Assembly (NCBI RefSeq): GCF_000719115.1
Contig: NZ_JOEA01000019.1
Coordinates: forward strand, 62,001 to 126,000
Direction: 5' to 3'
DNA from: Lentzea albidocapillata
Lineage (GTDB): Bacteria > Actinomycetota > Actinomycetes > Mycobacteriales > Pseudonocardiaceae
DNA length: 64,000 bases
Shown here: positions 17,487 through 26,717 of the stretch, in pieces
Numbering within the stretch: position 1 is the stretch's first letter
Layout: each line of letters opens with the position of its first letter
Notes under the pieces: generated by a model
What the model was told of the DNA's origin: nothing
The model's database searches: none
Seen by the model: only the letters and a program-made list of their open reading frames with translations
Program-made: the position numbers and the translations under genes

Positions 17487-18956
17487 TCACGCCTCCTTGA
17501 TCAGGTCCGCGGCGCGTTCTCCAATCATGAGCACCGTGACCATGGGGTTCACGGTGGGCATGGTCGGGAACACGGACGCGTCGACGACCCGGAGGCCTTC
17601 GAGCCCGATGACCTTCAGGTCACCGTCCACAACGGACCCGATGGCGCAGGTGCCCGCCGGGTGGTAGACGGTGTGGGCCGCTTTGCGGCCGTACTCGGAC
17701 AGGGCCTCGTCGCTCGTGACGTCCGGCCCCGGCGCGATCTCCCGCTTGAGCCACGACTTCAGCGGCTCCTGCTCGGCGATCCCGCGCGCGATCCGGAAGC
17801 CGTCGACGAGGGTCTGCTCGTCGTAGCCGCCGGGATCGGTGAAGTAGCCGAAGTCGAGCGCCGGCTTCTCGGTGGGATCACTGGACTTCAGCCACAGCCT
17901 GCCCAAGCTGCGCGGCCTGGGGATGTTCGGCGTCATGCAGACCCCGTGCTCCACCGCCGGGTAGCCGAGGCGTTCCGTGTTGGTGGTGAACGGGATCTGG
18001 TAGAAGTGGAACATCAGGTCCGGCCGCGGGTCGGACTCGTCGCGCCGGATGAACAGACCGGCGTCGGAGTCCATCACCGAGTTCTCCGGCAACGGCTTCG
18101 TGGTCTCCCAGACGATGACCGACTCCGGGTGGTCGAGCAGGTTCTCGCCGACGCCGGGCAGGTCGTGCCTGGGCTCGATGCCGATGCTGCTCAGGTGTTC
18201 GGCGTCGCCGATGCCCGAGAGCATCATCAGCCGCGGCGTGTCGATCGCGCCCGCGCAGAGCAGAACCTCTTTGTTGGCCTCGATGTAGCCCTTGTCGGTG
18301 TGCACGCCGATCGCACGGGTGCCGTCGAACTCGATCCTGCCCGCCCAGGTGTCGAGCAGCAGCGTCAGGTTCCTGCGGTCCAGGATCGGATGCACGTAGG
18401 CAGTGCTGGCGCTGGAGCGCTGGTTGTTCTTCTCCGGGTGGTAGGCGATGGAGAAGAAGCCGACACCGTCCTCGAAGGGCTTGGCGTTGAAGTTCTCGAT
18501 CTCCGGGACGCCCGTGGCCTGCTGCGCGGCGGCGACGAAGTCCTTGGCGATCGGGTTCCGGTCCTTCTCCACCACGGGGATGATGTTGAGCTGGACCTTG
18601 TCGTAGTACGGGCCGACCGCGTCCCACGTCCAGCCGTGGCCCCAGCCGTCGAGGTCCTGCGGCAGCGGCTGGAAGCAGATCAGCGTGTTGTGGCTGGAAC
18701 ATCCGCCGAGCACCTTCGCGCGGCTGTGCCGGATGTGCGAGTTGCCGCGCGGCTGCTCGACCGTCGGGTAGTCGTAGTCGTACTCGGTCTCCAGCAGGTT
18801 GATCCAGTTGCGCAGGTTCAGGATCTTCTCGTCGCCGACGTCGGAGGGGCCGCCCTCGATGACCGCGACCGTGACGTTCTCGTCCTCGGTGAGTCGTGCC
18901 GCGAGCACACAGCCCGCCGTTCCGCCGCCGACGATCACGTAGTCGTACGCCGTCAC
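17487..18956 (-). CDS. GMC family oxidoreductase (choline dehydrogenase/oxidase type)
   Basis: 489 residues. FAD-binding DYVIVGGGTAGCVLAARL at 4-21, GMC signature around RHSRAKVLGGCSSHN, and C-terminal catalytic His in HTVYHPAGTCAIG plus Asn in VNPMVTVLMIGERA. GMC enzymes oxidise alcohols; the neighbour on the upstream side is a betaine-aldehyde-type dehydrogenase overlapping by 4 nt, which strongly suggests choline to betaine aldehyde as the reaction (inference). It is shorter than E. coli BetA (556 residues), as is usual for actinobacterial relatives. Confidence 0.85.
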   Translation of the reverse strand: MTAYDYVIVGGGTAGCVLAARLTEDENVTVAVIEGGPSDVGDEKILNLRNWINLLETEYDYDYPTVEQPRGNSHIRHSRAKVLGGCSSHNTLICFQPLPQDLDGWGHGWTWDAVGPYYDKVQLNIIPVVEKDRNPIAKDFVAAAQQATGVPEIENFNAKPFEDGVGFFSIAYHPEKNNQRSSASTAYVHPILDRRNLTLLLDTWAGRIEFDGTRAIGVHTDKGYIEANKEVLLCAGAIDTPRLMMLSGIGDAEHLSSIGIEPRHDLPGVGENLLDHPESVIVWETTKPLPENSVMDSDAGLFIRRDESDPRPDLMFHFYQIPFTTNTERLGYPAVEHGVCMTPNIPRPRSLGRLWLKSSDPTEKPALDFGYFTDPGGYDEQTLVDGFRIARGIAEQEPLKSWLKREIAPGPDVTSDEALSEYGRKAAHTVYHPAGTCAIGSVVDGDLKVIGLEGLRVVDASVFPTMPTVNPMVTVLMIGERAADLIKEA

Positions 18957-20392
18957 TTGGAGTCCCTTCGCGCGAACCAGTTCTGGGCTTCAGGCTTGAG
19001 GTTCTGGTACACGTGCTTGGGCTCGGTGTACTCGTGCAGCCCGGCGGTGCCGAGTTCGCGGCCGACGCCGGAGCGCTTGAAGCCGCCCCACTCCGCCTGC
19101 GGCAGGTACGGGCCGAACTCATTGATCCAGACCGTGCCATGGCGCAGCTTCTTCGCGACGCGCTGCGCCTTGTCCAGATCCTGGCTCCAGACACCGCCGG
19201 CGAGGCCGTACTCGGTGTCATTGCCGAGCATGATCGCCTCTTCCTCGGTCTCGAAGCGCTCGGCGGTGATGATCGGGCCGAACGTCTCGTCCTGGACGAG
19301 CTTCATGTCCCTCGTGCAGTCCGCGTAGACCGTGGGGCGGAAGAAGAAACCGTTCTGCAGCTCGGCTTCCTCCGGACGCCTGCCGCCCGCCTTGAGGGTC
19401 GCGCCCTCCTGCCTGGCGACCTCGACGTAGCTCTCGACCTTGGCCCGGTGCTCGGCGCTGACGAGGGGACCGGACTCGGTGTCCTCGTCGAACCCGTTGC
19501 CCAGCTTGATGAGATCGGCCCGGCGCGCGACCTCGTCCACGAAGTCGTCGTAGACGCTGGAGTGCACGATGAGCCTGGTACCGGACGAGCAGACCTGGCC
19601 GGCGTGGAAGAACGCGGCGGTGAGCGCGTAGTCGACGGCGACGTCGATGTCGGCGTCCGCGAAGACGATGTTCGGGTTCTTGCCGCCGAGTTCGAGCGCG
19701 ACCTTCTTCACGGTCTTCGCGGCCGACGCCATGATCCGCTGACCGGTCGCGAGGCTGCCGGTGAACGAGACCAGGTCGACGCCGGGGTGCTCGGACAGCG
19801 GCGCGCCGACCTCCGGGCCGGTGCCGAGGACGAGGTTCGCGACCCCGTCCGGCAGTCCGGCCTCCTGCAGCAGCTCGAACAGCTTGATCGTCGTGAGTGG
19901 GGTGATCTCGCTGGGCTTGGCCACGATCGTGTTGCCCGCCAGCAGGGCGGGCGCGATCTTCCAGGACATCTGCAGCAGCGGGTAGTTCCAGGGCGCGATC
20001 AGGCCGCAGACGCCGACGGGTTCGTAGTCGACGCGGCTGATGACGTCCGCCGGGACACCCTGGACGATCTTCGGGTGCAGCAGCCCGGCGAGGTTGCCGT
20101 AGTAGCGGAACACGGCGGCGACGTCGTCCACGTCGATACGGCTCTCGACCAGCGTCTTGCCGGTGTCGAGCGTCTCGGTGCGGGCGATGTCCTCCTTGTC
20201 GCGTTCCAGGAGGTCCGCGACGCGGTTCAGCACGGCGGCGCGGTGTTCGGGGCTGGAGTGCTGCCAGTCGCCGTGGTCGAAGGCGTTTCTCGCCCTGGCG
20301 ATCGCCGCCACGGCCTGGTCGCGGGTCTGCTCCTCGACCTCGGTGATGACGCTCTGGTCGAAGGGGTTGATGATCTGCCGCACCGGCGACAC
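18953..20392 (-). CDS. betB: Betaine-aldehyde-type NAD(P)-dependent aldehyde dehydrogenase
   Basis: 479 residues, ALDH superfamily. APWNYPLLQMSWKIAPAL, FTGSLATGQRIM, catalytic Glu in ALELGGKNP and catalytic Cys in FHAGQVCSSGTR are all present. Oxidises betaine aldehyde to glycine betaine by context with the downstream choline oxidoreductase (ATGA-type 4-nt overlap). Start ATG at 20392. The upstream flavin reductase ends 82 bp before; that gap holds a small 6-bp hairpin (20413-20429), so read-through from the reductase promoter is possible. Confidence 0.86.
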   Translation of the reverse strand: MSPVRQIINPFDQSVITEVEEQTRDQAVAAIARARNAFDHGDWQHSSPEHRAAVLNRVADLLERDKEDIARTETLDTGKTLVESRIDVDDVAAVFRYYGNLAGLLHPKIVQGVPADVISRVDYEPVGVCGLIAPWNYPLLQMSWKIAPALLAGNTIVAKPSEITPLTTIKLFELLQEAGLPDGVANLVLGTGPEVGAPLSEHPGVDLVSFTGSLATGQRIMASAAKTVKKVALELGGKNPNIVFADADIDVAVDYALTAAFFHAGQVCSSGTRLIVHSSVYDDFVDEVARRADLIKLGNGFDEDTESGPLVSAEHRAKVESYVEVARQEGATLKAGGRRPEEAELQNGFFFRPTVYADCTRDMKLVQDETFGPIITAERFETEEEAIMLGNDTEYGLAGGVWSQDLDKAQRVAKKLRHGTVWINEFGPYLPQAEWGGFKRSGVGRELGTAGLHEYTEPKHVYQNLKPEAQNWFARRDSK

Positions 20393-20474
20393 GGACTGCC
20401 TCCCTGATTCACGTGTCCATGAAGGACACTCGGGTACTTATCCGGTCGCCGGTGGCGGTAAACCGTGACGACCG

Positions 20475-21578
20475 TTACTTCAGATTCCGGCGAAGCCGGG
20501 TGAAGAGTCGTGCGTTGCTCATGGCCACAATGCCAACGATGTCGTCCGGATGGTCACCGTCTCGATAGGTCGCTACGAACTTCCTGTCCTCGATGGCCCC
20601 ATCTTCTACGCGAACGTCCTCCGTCGCTCGCCCGATGAACTGGATCCGCACGCCGTACTGGTCGGACCAGACGTAGCCGCCGTTGGTGTGCGTCGCGACG
20701 GTCTCGCCCGCGAGCAGGTTCCGGGTGGCGATCTGTGCCTGTTCGGTCGCGCTCGTCCAGTGCTCGGCACGATGCCCGGCGCAGTTCGCGACGTCGCCGA
20801 CGGCGACGATGTTCCGCAGATTCGTCACGCCACCCGCGTCGCACAGGACGCCGTTGCCGACGTTGACCGGCCCGCCGGTGAGCCAGTCCGTCGCCGGGCG
20901 TGCGCCGATGCCCGCGACGACGACGTCGGCGCCGACGACACGGCCGTCCGCGAGGTTGATTCCGCCGTCGACGTTGACCGAGTCAACATTGATCCCCGTG
21001 ATCAACGTTGATCCATGGTCGCCGTGCAGGTGTCCACATGCAGCGCCCATCTCGGCGCCCAGCACGCGCGTGAGAGGCGTGGGGAGCGCCTCGACGACGG
21101 TGACCTCCTTGCCCAGAGCGCGCGCACTGGAGGCGATCTCGGCCCCGATGAAGCCGGCGCCGATGATGCCGATGTGCTGCGCGGTGCCGAACGCCTCGCG
21201 GAGCTTGATCGCGTCGTCCAGCGTGCGCAGGACGTGCGTGCCGGGAATCGTGCGCGGCAGCCCGCCCGTCGCGATGACGATGCCGTCGGCCTCGACCGTC
21301 GTGTCGTCGCTGAGCGAGATCTCCCGGCTGGAGAGCAACCCGGTCGCTCGCACGCCCAGGCGCCACTCCGCGCTCAGCGCGTCGAGGTCCTCCTGGTCCG
21401 CGAGCGGCACCGCCTCGACCTTGCCGAGGAGGAAGTCCTTCGAGAGAGGAGGCCGGTCATAGGGGAGATGGACCTCGTCGCCGACGACGACGATCCGTCC
21501 GTCGAACCCCTGCTGGCGCAGTGCCTGCGCCGACCTCAGACCGGCGAGTGAGGCGCCGATGATCGCGATCGTCTTCAC
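20475..21578 (-). CDS. FAD/NAD(P)-dependent ferredoxin reductase of a Rieske oxygenase system
   Basis: 367 residues from the GTG at 21578; a longer frame upstream runs through the preceding reading frame and is not used. KTIAIIGASLAGLRSAQALR binds FAD, VIATGGLPRTIPG and the second Rossmann motif IGIIGAGFIGAEIASSA bind NAD(P)H, VAVGDVAN is the C-terminal FAD contact. This is the BphA4/rubredoxin-reductase class that feeds electrons to a Rieske ferredoxin. The gene starts inside the stop of the ferredoxin relic (GTGA overlap), so it was built as its partner. Oddity: its normal electron acceptor in this locus is broken. Confidence 0.88.
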   Translation of the reverse strand: MKTIAIIGASLAGLRSAQALRQQGFDGRIVVVGDEVHLPYDRPPLSKDFLLGKVEAVPLADQEDLDALSAEWRLGVRATGLLSSREISLSDDTTVEADGIVIATGGLPRTIPGTHVLRTLDDAIKLREAFGTAQHIGIIGAGFIGAEIASSARALGKEVTVVEALPTPLTRVLGAEMGAACGHLHGDHGSTLITGINVDSVNVDGGINLADGRVVGADVVVAGIGARPATDWLTGGPVNVGNGVLCDAGGVTNLRNIVAVGDVANCAGHRAEHWTSATEQAQIATRNLLAGETVATHTNGGYVWSDQYGVRIQFIGRATEDVRVEDGAIEDRKFVATYRDGDHPDDIVGIVAMSNARLFTRLRRNLK

Positions 21579-21727
21579 GCCACGTCCCTGTTCACTTCGG
21601 CATCGACATAGACCCCTCCATCTTTCACGTGGAGAGGACAGGTGCTCACCGCTATCGGCGCCCGAGGACCGACGATGCGAACCGCCTCCCCTGGGGGCAG
21701 GTCCATGAGAGCGCAGGCGCGGATCAT
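21575..21727 (-). pseudogene. Internally deleted Rieske ferredoxin relic (50 residues)
   Basis: ATG at 21727 with GGAGG seven bases upstream. The first part, MIRACALMDLPPGEAVRIV, is the usual N-terminus of the small Rieske ferredoxins that accompany such reductases; the end, HVKDGGVYVD, is their usual C-terminal strand. A normal member is about 105 residues, here it is 50: the whole iron-sulfur section (Cys-x-His and Cys-x-x-His) is missing in frame. A CPLH tetrapeptide remains at the junction but the other ligand pair is absent, so no 2Fe-2S cluster can be held. The stop overlaps the reductase start, preserving coupling. Family assignment is from memory of the pattern. Confidence 0.65.
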
Positions 21728-21738
21728 CGTCGGCCTCC

Positions 21739-21774
21739 GTTGCGTGACACGGCACACGTTCCGAATGACGCAAC
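21739..21774. promoter_or_regulatory. 36-bp inverted repeat, putative IclR operator A
   Basis: GTTGCGT and ACGCAAC form the outer arms, total 36 bp, with an inner imperfect arm pair CGGCAC / GTTCCG. It lies 11 bp upstream of the ferredoxin relic start on the minus strand and 72 bp before the iclR start on the plus strand. The same design occurs at 22713-22748. Confidence 0.6.
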
Positions 21775-21846
21775 ACAATGTGCGGCTCCGAAGACCCGCC
21801 GTCAAGAGTCCAGCCGGTTGTTTTGCCTGCCGGTTACTGTTGCGCG

Positions 21847-22617
21847 ATGAGCAACTCCGACTCGGCAGCTCAGGTGCAGTCCGTGGACAGAGCCATCAGC
21901 GTGCTCGAACTACTGGCGCAGGGCGAGGCCGGTATCACCGAAATCGCTGGTGAGCTGGGTGTGCACAAGTCCACGGTGTCCAGACTCGTCTCCGTGCTGG
22001 AGTCGCGTGGCCTGGTGGAGCAGCTCGGTGAAAGGGGCAAGTACGCCATCGGTTTCGGGGTGGTGCGCCTGGCCGGCGCCGCCACCGGTCGCATGGACCT
22101 GACCAAGCTCGGCCAGCCCGTCTGCGAGACCCTCGCCGACTCGTTCGGCGAGACCGTCAACATCGCCGTGCACGACGCCGGCGTCGCCATCAACATCACC
22201 CAGGCCCGCGGCTCGGCGGCCGTCTCCGCCGTGAACTGGATCGGCCAGCGCACACCCCTGCACGCCACGTCGTCCGGCAAGGTCCTGCTCGCCTACCTGC
22301 AGGCGGACGAGCGCAAGCGCTTGGCGTCGCTGCCGCTCGACTCCTACACCGAGAACACGGTCGTGGATGCGTCACGGCTGCTCGCGGAACTGGAGGAGGT
22401 CGCGGAGCAGGGGTACGCGGCGTGCTTCGAGGAGCTCGAACTGGGCCTGCATGCGGTGGCCGTCCCGGTGCGCGGGCACCGTGGCGAGGTGGTCGCGGCG
22501 ATGAGCGCGTCCGGGCCGTCGTACCGGTTGTCGCGGGAACGGGTGGACCAGATCGTGTCCACGATGTCGTCGGCGGCGGCGGATCTCTCGGCGCAACTCG
22601 GCTACTTCGCAGGCTAG
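21847..22617 (+). CDS. IclR family transcriptional regulator of the choline/betaine locus
   Basis: 256 residues from the ATG at 21847. The winged helix is seen at about residues 25-70 (ITEIAGELGVHKSTVSRLVSVLESRGLVEQ), followed by the IclR effector domain (HDAGVAINITQARG, RTPLHATSSGKVLLAYL, ACFEELELGLHAVAVPVRG). Divergent from the reductase operon and upstream of dmgO, between two copies of a 36-bp inverted repeat, so local control of both operons is likely. Effector unknown; glycine betaine, dimethylglycine or sarcosine are the natural candidates (inference). Confidence 0.9.
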   Translation: MSNSDSAAQVQSVDRAISVLELLAQGEAGITEIAGELGVHKSTVSRLVSVLESRGLVEQLGERGKYAIGFGVVRLAGAATGRMDLTKLGQPVCETLADSFGETVNIAVHDAGVAINITQARGSAAVSAVNWIGQRTPLHATSSGKVLLAYLQADERKRLASLPLDSYTENTVVDASRLLAELEEVAEQGYAACFEELELGLHAVAVPVRGHRGEVVAAMSASGPSYRLSRERVDQIVSTMSSAAADLSAQLGYFAG

Positions 22618-22712
22618 TGGCGCGACCCGGAACGTCGGCGAGGGGGCGCGCCTCCTCGCCGCGGGTAAGCCCGAACGGCCGTCTTGACAGCCGGACGCCC
22701 TGACCGCAGGTT

Positions 22713-22748
22713 GTTGCAGATAGCGGTACGAGTTCTGTTACTCGCAAC
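22713..22748. promoter_or_regulatory. 36-bp inverted repeat, putative IclR operator B
   Basis: Outer arms GTTGC / GCAAC with the same 36-bp total length as site A and shared central bases CGGYAC-NN-GTTCYG. It ends 20 bp before the dmgO ATG, in a position suited to blocking or activating that promoter. Confidence 0.6.
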
Positions 22749-22768
22749 TGCGGCGAAGGGGTGTCCTG

Positions 22769-25135
22769 ATGCCTGGTGCAGTGCCTCGCGTGGTGCTCGT
22801 GGGGGCGGGGATCGTCGGGTGCGCGCTGGCCGACGAGCTCACCGAACGAGGCTGCACCGACGTCACGGTCCTCGACCAGGCGGCGGGGCTCGCGGTCGGC
22901 GGGTCCAGCGGGCACGCGCCCGGCCTGGTCTTCCAGACGAACTCGTGCCGCAGCATGACGAGCTTCGCCCGTTACACGGTCGAGAAGTACACGGCGCTGG
23001 GCTGCTTCGACCAGGTCGGCGGCCTGGAGATCGCCACCAGCCCCGAACGGCTCGCCGACCTCGCGCGCAGGCACGGCTGGGCCACGTCCTGGGGCGTGCG
23101 GAGCCGGCTCATCGACGCGGACGAGGTCGCGCGGCTGCACCCGTTGCTGGACCGGGACCAGGTGCTCGGCGGGTTCCTGATCCCGAGCGACGGCCTCGCG
23201 AAGCCCGTCCAGGCCGCCGAGATCCAGGCGCGGCGGGCCATCGAGCGCGGGGCGCGGTTCGAGTTCGGGCAGGAGGTCGTCGCCGTCGAGACCGCGGGCG
23301 ACCGGGTCACCGGCGTGCGGACCGGGACGGACGTGTTCGCCGCCGACATCGTCGTGTCGTGCGCCGGGATGTGGGGGTCGCTGCTGGGCGAGATGGTCGG
23401 GCTGACCGTTCCGCTCGTGCCCATGGCCCACCAGTACGCGTTCAGCGGCGACCTGAACGCCGACGCGGAGACGTTGGCACGCCAGCCGATCCTGCGGCAC
23501 CAGGAAGCCGACCTGTACTTCCGCTCGCACGGCAAGGCGCTGGGCATCGGCGCGTACGGGCACCGGCCCATGCCGATCGCGGCGCGCGACATCACCGGCT
23601 CGGAGCTGCCGTTCACCGAGGAGGACTTCGAGGAGTCCTGGGCATCGGCCGTCGAGCTGATCCCGGCGCTGGCGCAGGCCGGGGTGGATCGCGGGTTCAA
23701 CGGGCTGTTCTCGTTCACCGGCGACGGGATGCCGTTGCTGGGCGAGCACCCGGCGCTGCACGGCTTCTGGGTGGCGGAGGCGGTGTGGATCACGCACTCC
23801 GCGGGCGTGGCGCGGTCGATGGCCGAGTGGATCGTGGACGGGCAGCCGGAGCTGGACCTGCACTCCAGCGACCTCAACCGGTTCGAGCAGGTGCAGCTGG
23901 CGCCCGACTACGTGCTGGAGCGCGCCTGCCAGAACTTCGTCGAGGTCTACGACGTGCTGCACCCGTTGCAGCCCATGGAAAGCCCGCGGCCGATCCGCAC
24001 GAGCCCGTTCTACCGCAGGCAGCAGGAGCTCGGCGCGTTCTTCCTGGAGGCGTCGGGCTGGGAGCGGCCGCACTGGTACGAGGCCAACGCGGGCCTGCCC
24101 GAGGTCGCCGAGGTGCCCACGCGGAACGAGTGGGCGAGCCGGTTCTGGTCGCCGATCTGCGGGGCCGAGGCGCTGGTGACACGCAAGCGGGTCGCGCTGT
24201 TCGACATGACACCGTTGAAGCGGCTGGAGGTCGGCGGGCCGGGAGCGCTGGAGTTTCTGCAGCGCATGACGACCAACAATCTCGACCGCAAGCCCGGCGC
24301 CGTCGTCTACACCCTGCTGCTGGACGAACAGGGCGGCGTGCGGAGTGACCTGACGATCGCCCGGCTCGGCGCGACGACGTTCCAGGTCGGCGCGAACGGC
24401 AACCTCGATCTCGACTGGCTCACCCGGCACGCGCCGGACGACGTCTTCATCAAGGACATCACGGCCGGAACGTGCTGCATCGGACTGTGGGGCCCGTTGG
24501 CGCGCGATCTCGTCAACGACGTCTCGCACACCTTGGACACGCAGAAGGGGTACTTCACCGCGCAGAAGGCGTTCATCAAGAACGTTCCGGTGACGGCGCT
24601 GCGACTGTCCTATGTGGGCGAACTGGGCTGGGAGCTCTACACCACCGCGGACCTCGGCCCGAAGCTGTGGGACACACTGTGGGAGGCCGGGCAGCGGCAC
24701 GGGGTCATCGCCGCCGGGCGCGGCGCGTTCAACAGCCTGCGCCTGGAGAAGGGCTACCGGTCGTGGGGCACGGACATGACGACCGAGCACGACCCGTTCG
24801 AGGCGGGGCTCGGGTTCGCGGTGCGCCAGGACAAGGAGTTCCTCGGCAAGGGATCGCTACACAACCTCACCTCGACCAAGAAGCTCACCTGCCTCACGAT
24901 CGACGACCCGCACAGCGTCGTGCTGGGCAGCGAACCCGTGTTCCACCAAGGAGAACCGGTCGGCTACGTCACGAGTGCCGCCTACGGGTACACGACCGGT
25001 CTCAACATCGCCTACGCCTGGCTGCCCAGCGAGATCGACGACGAGGTTGAGATCGAGTACTTCGGGCAGAAGGTCAAGGCGCGCCCTGCTCAGGAGCCGC
25101 TGTTCGATCCCAAGATGAAGCGACTCCGCGGATGA
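22769..25135 (+). CDS. dmgO: Dimethylglycine oxidase/dehydrogenase (FAD domain + GcvT-like folate domain)
   Basis: 788 residues, AAGGGG seven bases before the ATG. Residues 1-about 390 are a DAO-type FAD domain: [16 protein letters not shown] at 9-24, and GSSGHAPG whose His49 is at the position that carries covalent FAD in this family. After a linker domain (about 390-450) comes the GcvT/folate-binding aminomethyltransferase region ([43 protein letters not shown]). The enzyme demethylates dimethylglycine to sarcosine, capturing the methylene group on tetrahydrofolate. ATGA overlap with the sarcosine oxidase gene places both in one operon. Confidence 0.88.
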   Translation: MPGAVPRVVLVGAGIVGCALADELTERGCTDVTVLDQAAGLAVGGSSGHAPGLVFQTNSCRSMTSFARYTVEKYTALGCFDQVGGLEIATSPERLADLARRHGWATSWGVRSRLIDADEVARLHPLLDRDQVLGGFLIPSDGLAKPVQAAEIQARRAIERGARFEFGQEVVAVETAGDRVTGVRTGTDVFAADIVVSCAGMWGSLLGEMVGLTVPLVPMAHQYAFSGDLNADAETLARQPILRHQEADLYFRSHGKALGIGAYGHRPMPIAARDITGSELPFTEEDFEESWASAVELIPALAQAGVDRGFNGLFSFTGDGMPLLGEHPALHGFWVAEAVWITHSAGVARSMAEWIVDGQPELDLHSSDLNRFEQVQLAPDYVLERACQNFVEVYDVLHPLQPMESPRPIRTSPFYRRQQELGAFFLEASGWERPHWYEANAGLPEVAEVPTRNEWASRFWSPICGAEALVTRKRVALFDMTPLKRLEVGGPGALEFLQRMTTNNLDRKPGAVVYTLLLDEQGGVRSDLTIARLGATTFQVGANGNLDLDWLTRHAPDDVFIKDITAGTCCIGLWGPLARDLVNDVSHTLDTQKGYFTAQKAFIKNVPVTALRLSYVGELGWELYTTADLGPKLWDTLWEAGQRHGVIAAGRGAFNSLRLEKGYRSWGTDMTTEHDPFEAGLGFAVRQDKEFLGKGSLHNLTSTKKLTCLTIDDPHSVVLGSEPVFHQGEPVGYVTSAAYGYTTGLNIAYAWLPSEIDDEVEIEYFGQKVKARPAQEPLFDPKMKRLRG

Positions 25136-26235
25136 CCTACGACGTCATCGTCATCGGGCTCGGCGGCATGGGCAGTGCCGCCGCGTACCGGCTCGCCCAG
25201 CGCGGGAAACGGGTGCTGGGACTGGAGAAGTTCACGCCCGCGCACGCGCTGGGGTCGAGCCATGGCGGGTCGCGCATCACGCGGCAGGCCTACTTCGAGG
25301 ACCCCGCGTACGTGCCGTTGCTGCTGCGGGCCCACGAGATGTGGGACCAGATCGAGCGGGACAGCGGTGAACGGATCTTCCACCGCGTCGGCGGGATCAT
25401 CGTCGGCGATCCGGACAGCGGCGCCATCACGGGTAGCCGGGCGAGCGTCGAGCAGTTCGGTCTGGAACACGAACTGCTCGGCGCGTCCCAGCTCCGCGAG
25501 CGCTTCCCCGCCCTGCGGCCGGCGCACGACGAGATCGGGCTGTACGAACCCGGCGCGGGCTTCGTCGTGCCGGAGACGTCCGTCGCGGCACACCTGGCGC
25601 TCGCCCGGCGTGCGGGAGCCGACCTGCGTTTCGAAGAGCCGGTGACGCACTGGGAGCCCGGCAGGGTCACCACGAGTCGCGGGACCTACGAGGCCGGGCA
25701 CGTCGTCCTGTGTCCCGGCCCGTGGGCGCCGGAGTTGTTGGGAGACCTGCGAATCCCGTTTGAGATCGAACGTCAGGTCCAGTTCTACTTCACCCCGGCC
25801 GAGCCGTTCGCCGGCTACCCGATCTACATCTGGGACCGCGCGGACGGCACGAGCTTCTACGGCTTCCCCGAACACGACGGCGCGGTGAAGGTCGCGTTCC
25901 ACCACGGCGGCGAGATCTGCACGCCCGAGACCATCGACCGCACGGTGCACGCCCACGAGGTCGAGGCGATCGTCACCGCCACGAGGTCTCCGATGCCCGG
26001 CCTCGCCGGCACGTTCCAGCGAGCCGCGACCTGCATGTACACCAACACCGCCGACCGGGACTTCGTCATCGCCCGCCACCCGGAGCACGACGGCGTGACC
26101 GTGGCGTGCGGCTTCTCCGGGCACGGCTTCAAGTTCGTGCCCGTCGTCGGCGAGATCCTCGCCGACCTCGCGATCGACGGGGCCACGCGGCACTCGATCG
26201 CGCTGTTCGACCCTGCCCGTCTGCACCGGCCGTGA
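25132..26235 (+). CDS. Monomeric sarcosine oxidase-like FAD enzyme
   Basis: 367 residues, usual size for the monomeric sarcosine oxidase/N-methyltryptophan oxidase family. FAD-binding [19 protein letters not shown] at the N-terminus, [17 protein letters not shown], and Cys301 in [15 protein letters not shown], which matches the covalent-flavin cysteine of monomeric sarcosine oxidase. Converts sarcosine to glycine, formaldehyde and peroxide. It starts within the stop of dmgO (ATGA), and its own stop is overlapped by the relic of a Rieske oxygenase. Confidence 0.88.
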   Translation: MTYDVIVIGLGGMGSAAAYRLAQRGKRVLGLEKFTPAHALGSSHGGSRITRQAYFEDPAYVPLLLRAHEMWDQIERDSGERIFHRVGGIIVGDPDSGAITGSRASVEQFGLEHELLGASQLRERFPALRPAHDEIGLYEPGAGFVVPETSVAAHLALARRAGADLRFEEPVTHWEPGRVTTSRGTYEAGHVVLCPGPWAPELLGDLRIPFEIERQVQFYFTPAEPFAGYPIYIWDRADGTSFYGFPEHDGAVKVAFHHGGEICTPETIDRTVHAHEVEAIVTATRSPMPGLAGTFQRAATCMYTNTADRDFVIARHPEHDGVTVACGFSGHGFKFVPVVGEILADLAIDGATRHSIALFDPARLHRP

Positions 26236-26395
26236 CGTCTCTCGCTCGGTCGAGCTGTTCCACCGGGTGAACGAACAGGACTTCAAAGCTTGCGAGCGAT
26301 TCCGGCCCGCGCATGGTGGGGTGCTGGTGCTCCCGGAGCACCACATCGGCGGTTTCCACGACTGGCTCGTCAAGAAACTCGAATCAGCCGACTAG
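26231..26395 (+). pseudogene. 3' stub of a Rieske-type oxygenase alpha subunit
   Basis: The frame starting at 26231 (overlapping the sarcosine oxidase stop) reads [18 protein letters not shown], then KACERFRP, then GGVLVLPEHHIGGFHDWL and ends LESAD-stop at 26395. This matches my memory of the C-terminal end of glycine-betaine/stachydrine-type Rieske oxygenases (pattern VNxQDFxACERxQP...GGVLVPSEHHIGxFHxW). Only about 54 of roughly 380 codons remain, there is no start codon with a ribosome-binding site, and a few residues between CERF-RP and GGVLV seem deleted. The large subunit's Rieske and iron centres are gone. Confidence 0.6.
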
Positions 26396-26438
26396 GGGAT
26401 CGACTCGTCACCCGCGCACGCGAAAGCTTGCACGGGTG

Positions 26439-26714
26439 ATGGAGCAGACCGACTTCCTGTTCCCGGACGGGGACCACGAGCACTTGCGCCGCATCCGGCT
26501 GCTGGCCGAGCGCGCGGAACGGACGGCACACGACAGGTCCAACTTCGTCGGACCACCGCCGTCGCAGGAGCACCTCGACATCCTCGCGGAGATCAAGAAA
26601 CTGACCGCCGAGATGACCGCGGCCGCCACGACACCTGCGAAAGCCAGACGGGCCGAGACGTTGCCCCGGCCCGCCAGACCCGCGGACGACCTCGTCGTCC
26701 CCGGGAAGATGTGA
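26439..26714 (+). CDS. Hypothetical 91-residue protein
   Basis: Starts MEQTDFLFPDGDHEHLRRI at ATG 26439 (adjacent GTG at 26436). Charged and helical: residues 14-30 and 46-65 look like two amphipathic helices with Glu/Lys/Arg pattern; the C-terminus (PARPADDLVVPGKM) is disordered. No domain recognised and no membrane span. It ends 3 bp from the convergent secA2 stop. GC-rich third positions support coding. No function proposed. Confidence 0.6.
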   Translation: MEQTDFLFPDGDHEHLRRIRLLAERAERTAHDRSNFVGPPPSQEHLDILAEIKKLTAEMTAAATTPAKARRAETLPRPARPADDLVVPGKM

Positions 26715-26717
26715 CCG

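Noticed and set aside
21600..21630. CPLH in the ferredoxin relic as a functional Rieske half-site
   Set aside because: The other Cys-x-His pair is missing and the residues after it align as well with the C-terminal strand of the family, so the match to CxLH is probably coincidental.
22196..24790. Long open frame antisense to dmgO
   Set aside because: High GC keeps antisense frames open; the translation is Arg/Pro/Gly/Leu-rich without domains, while the sense strand is a clear two-domain enzyme.
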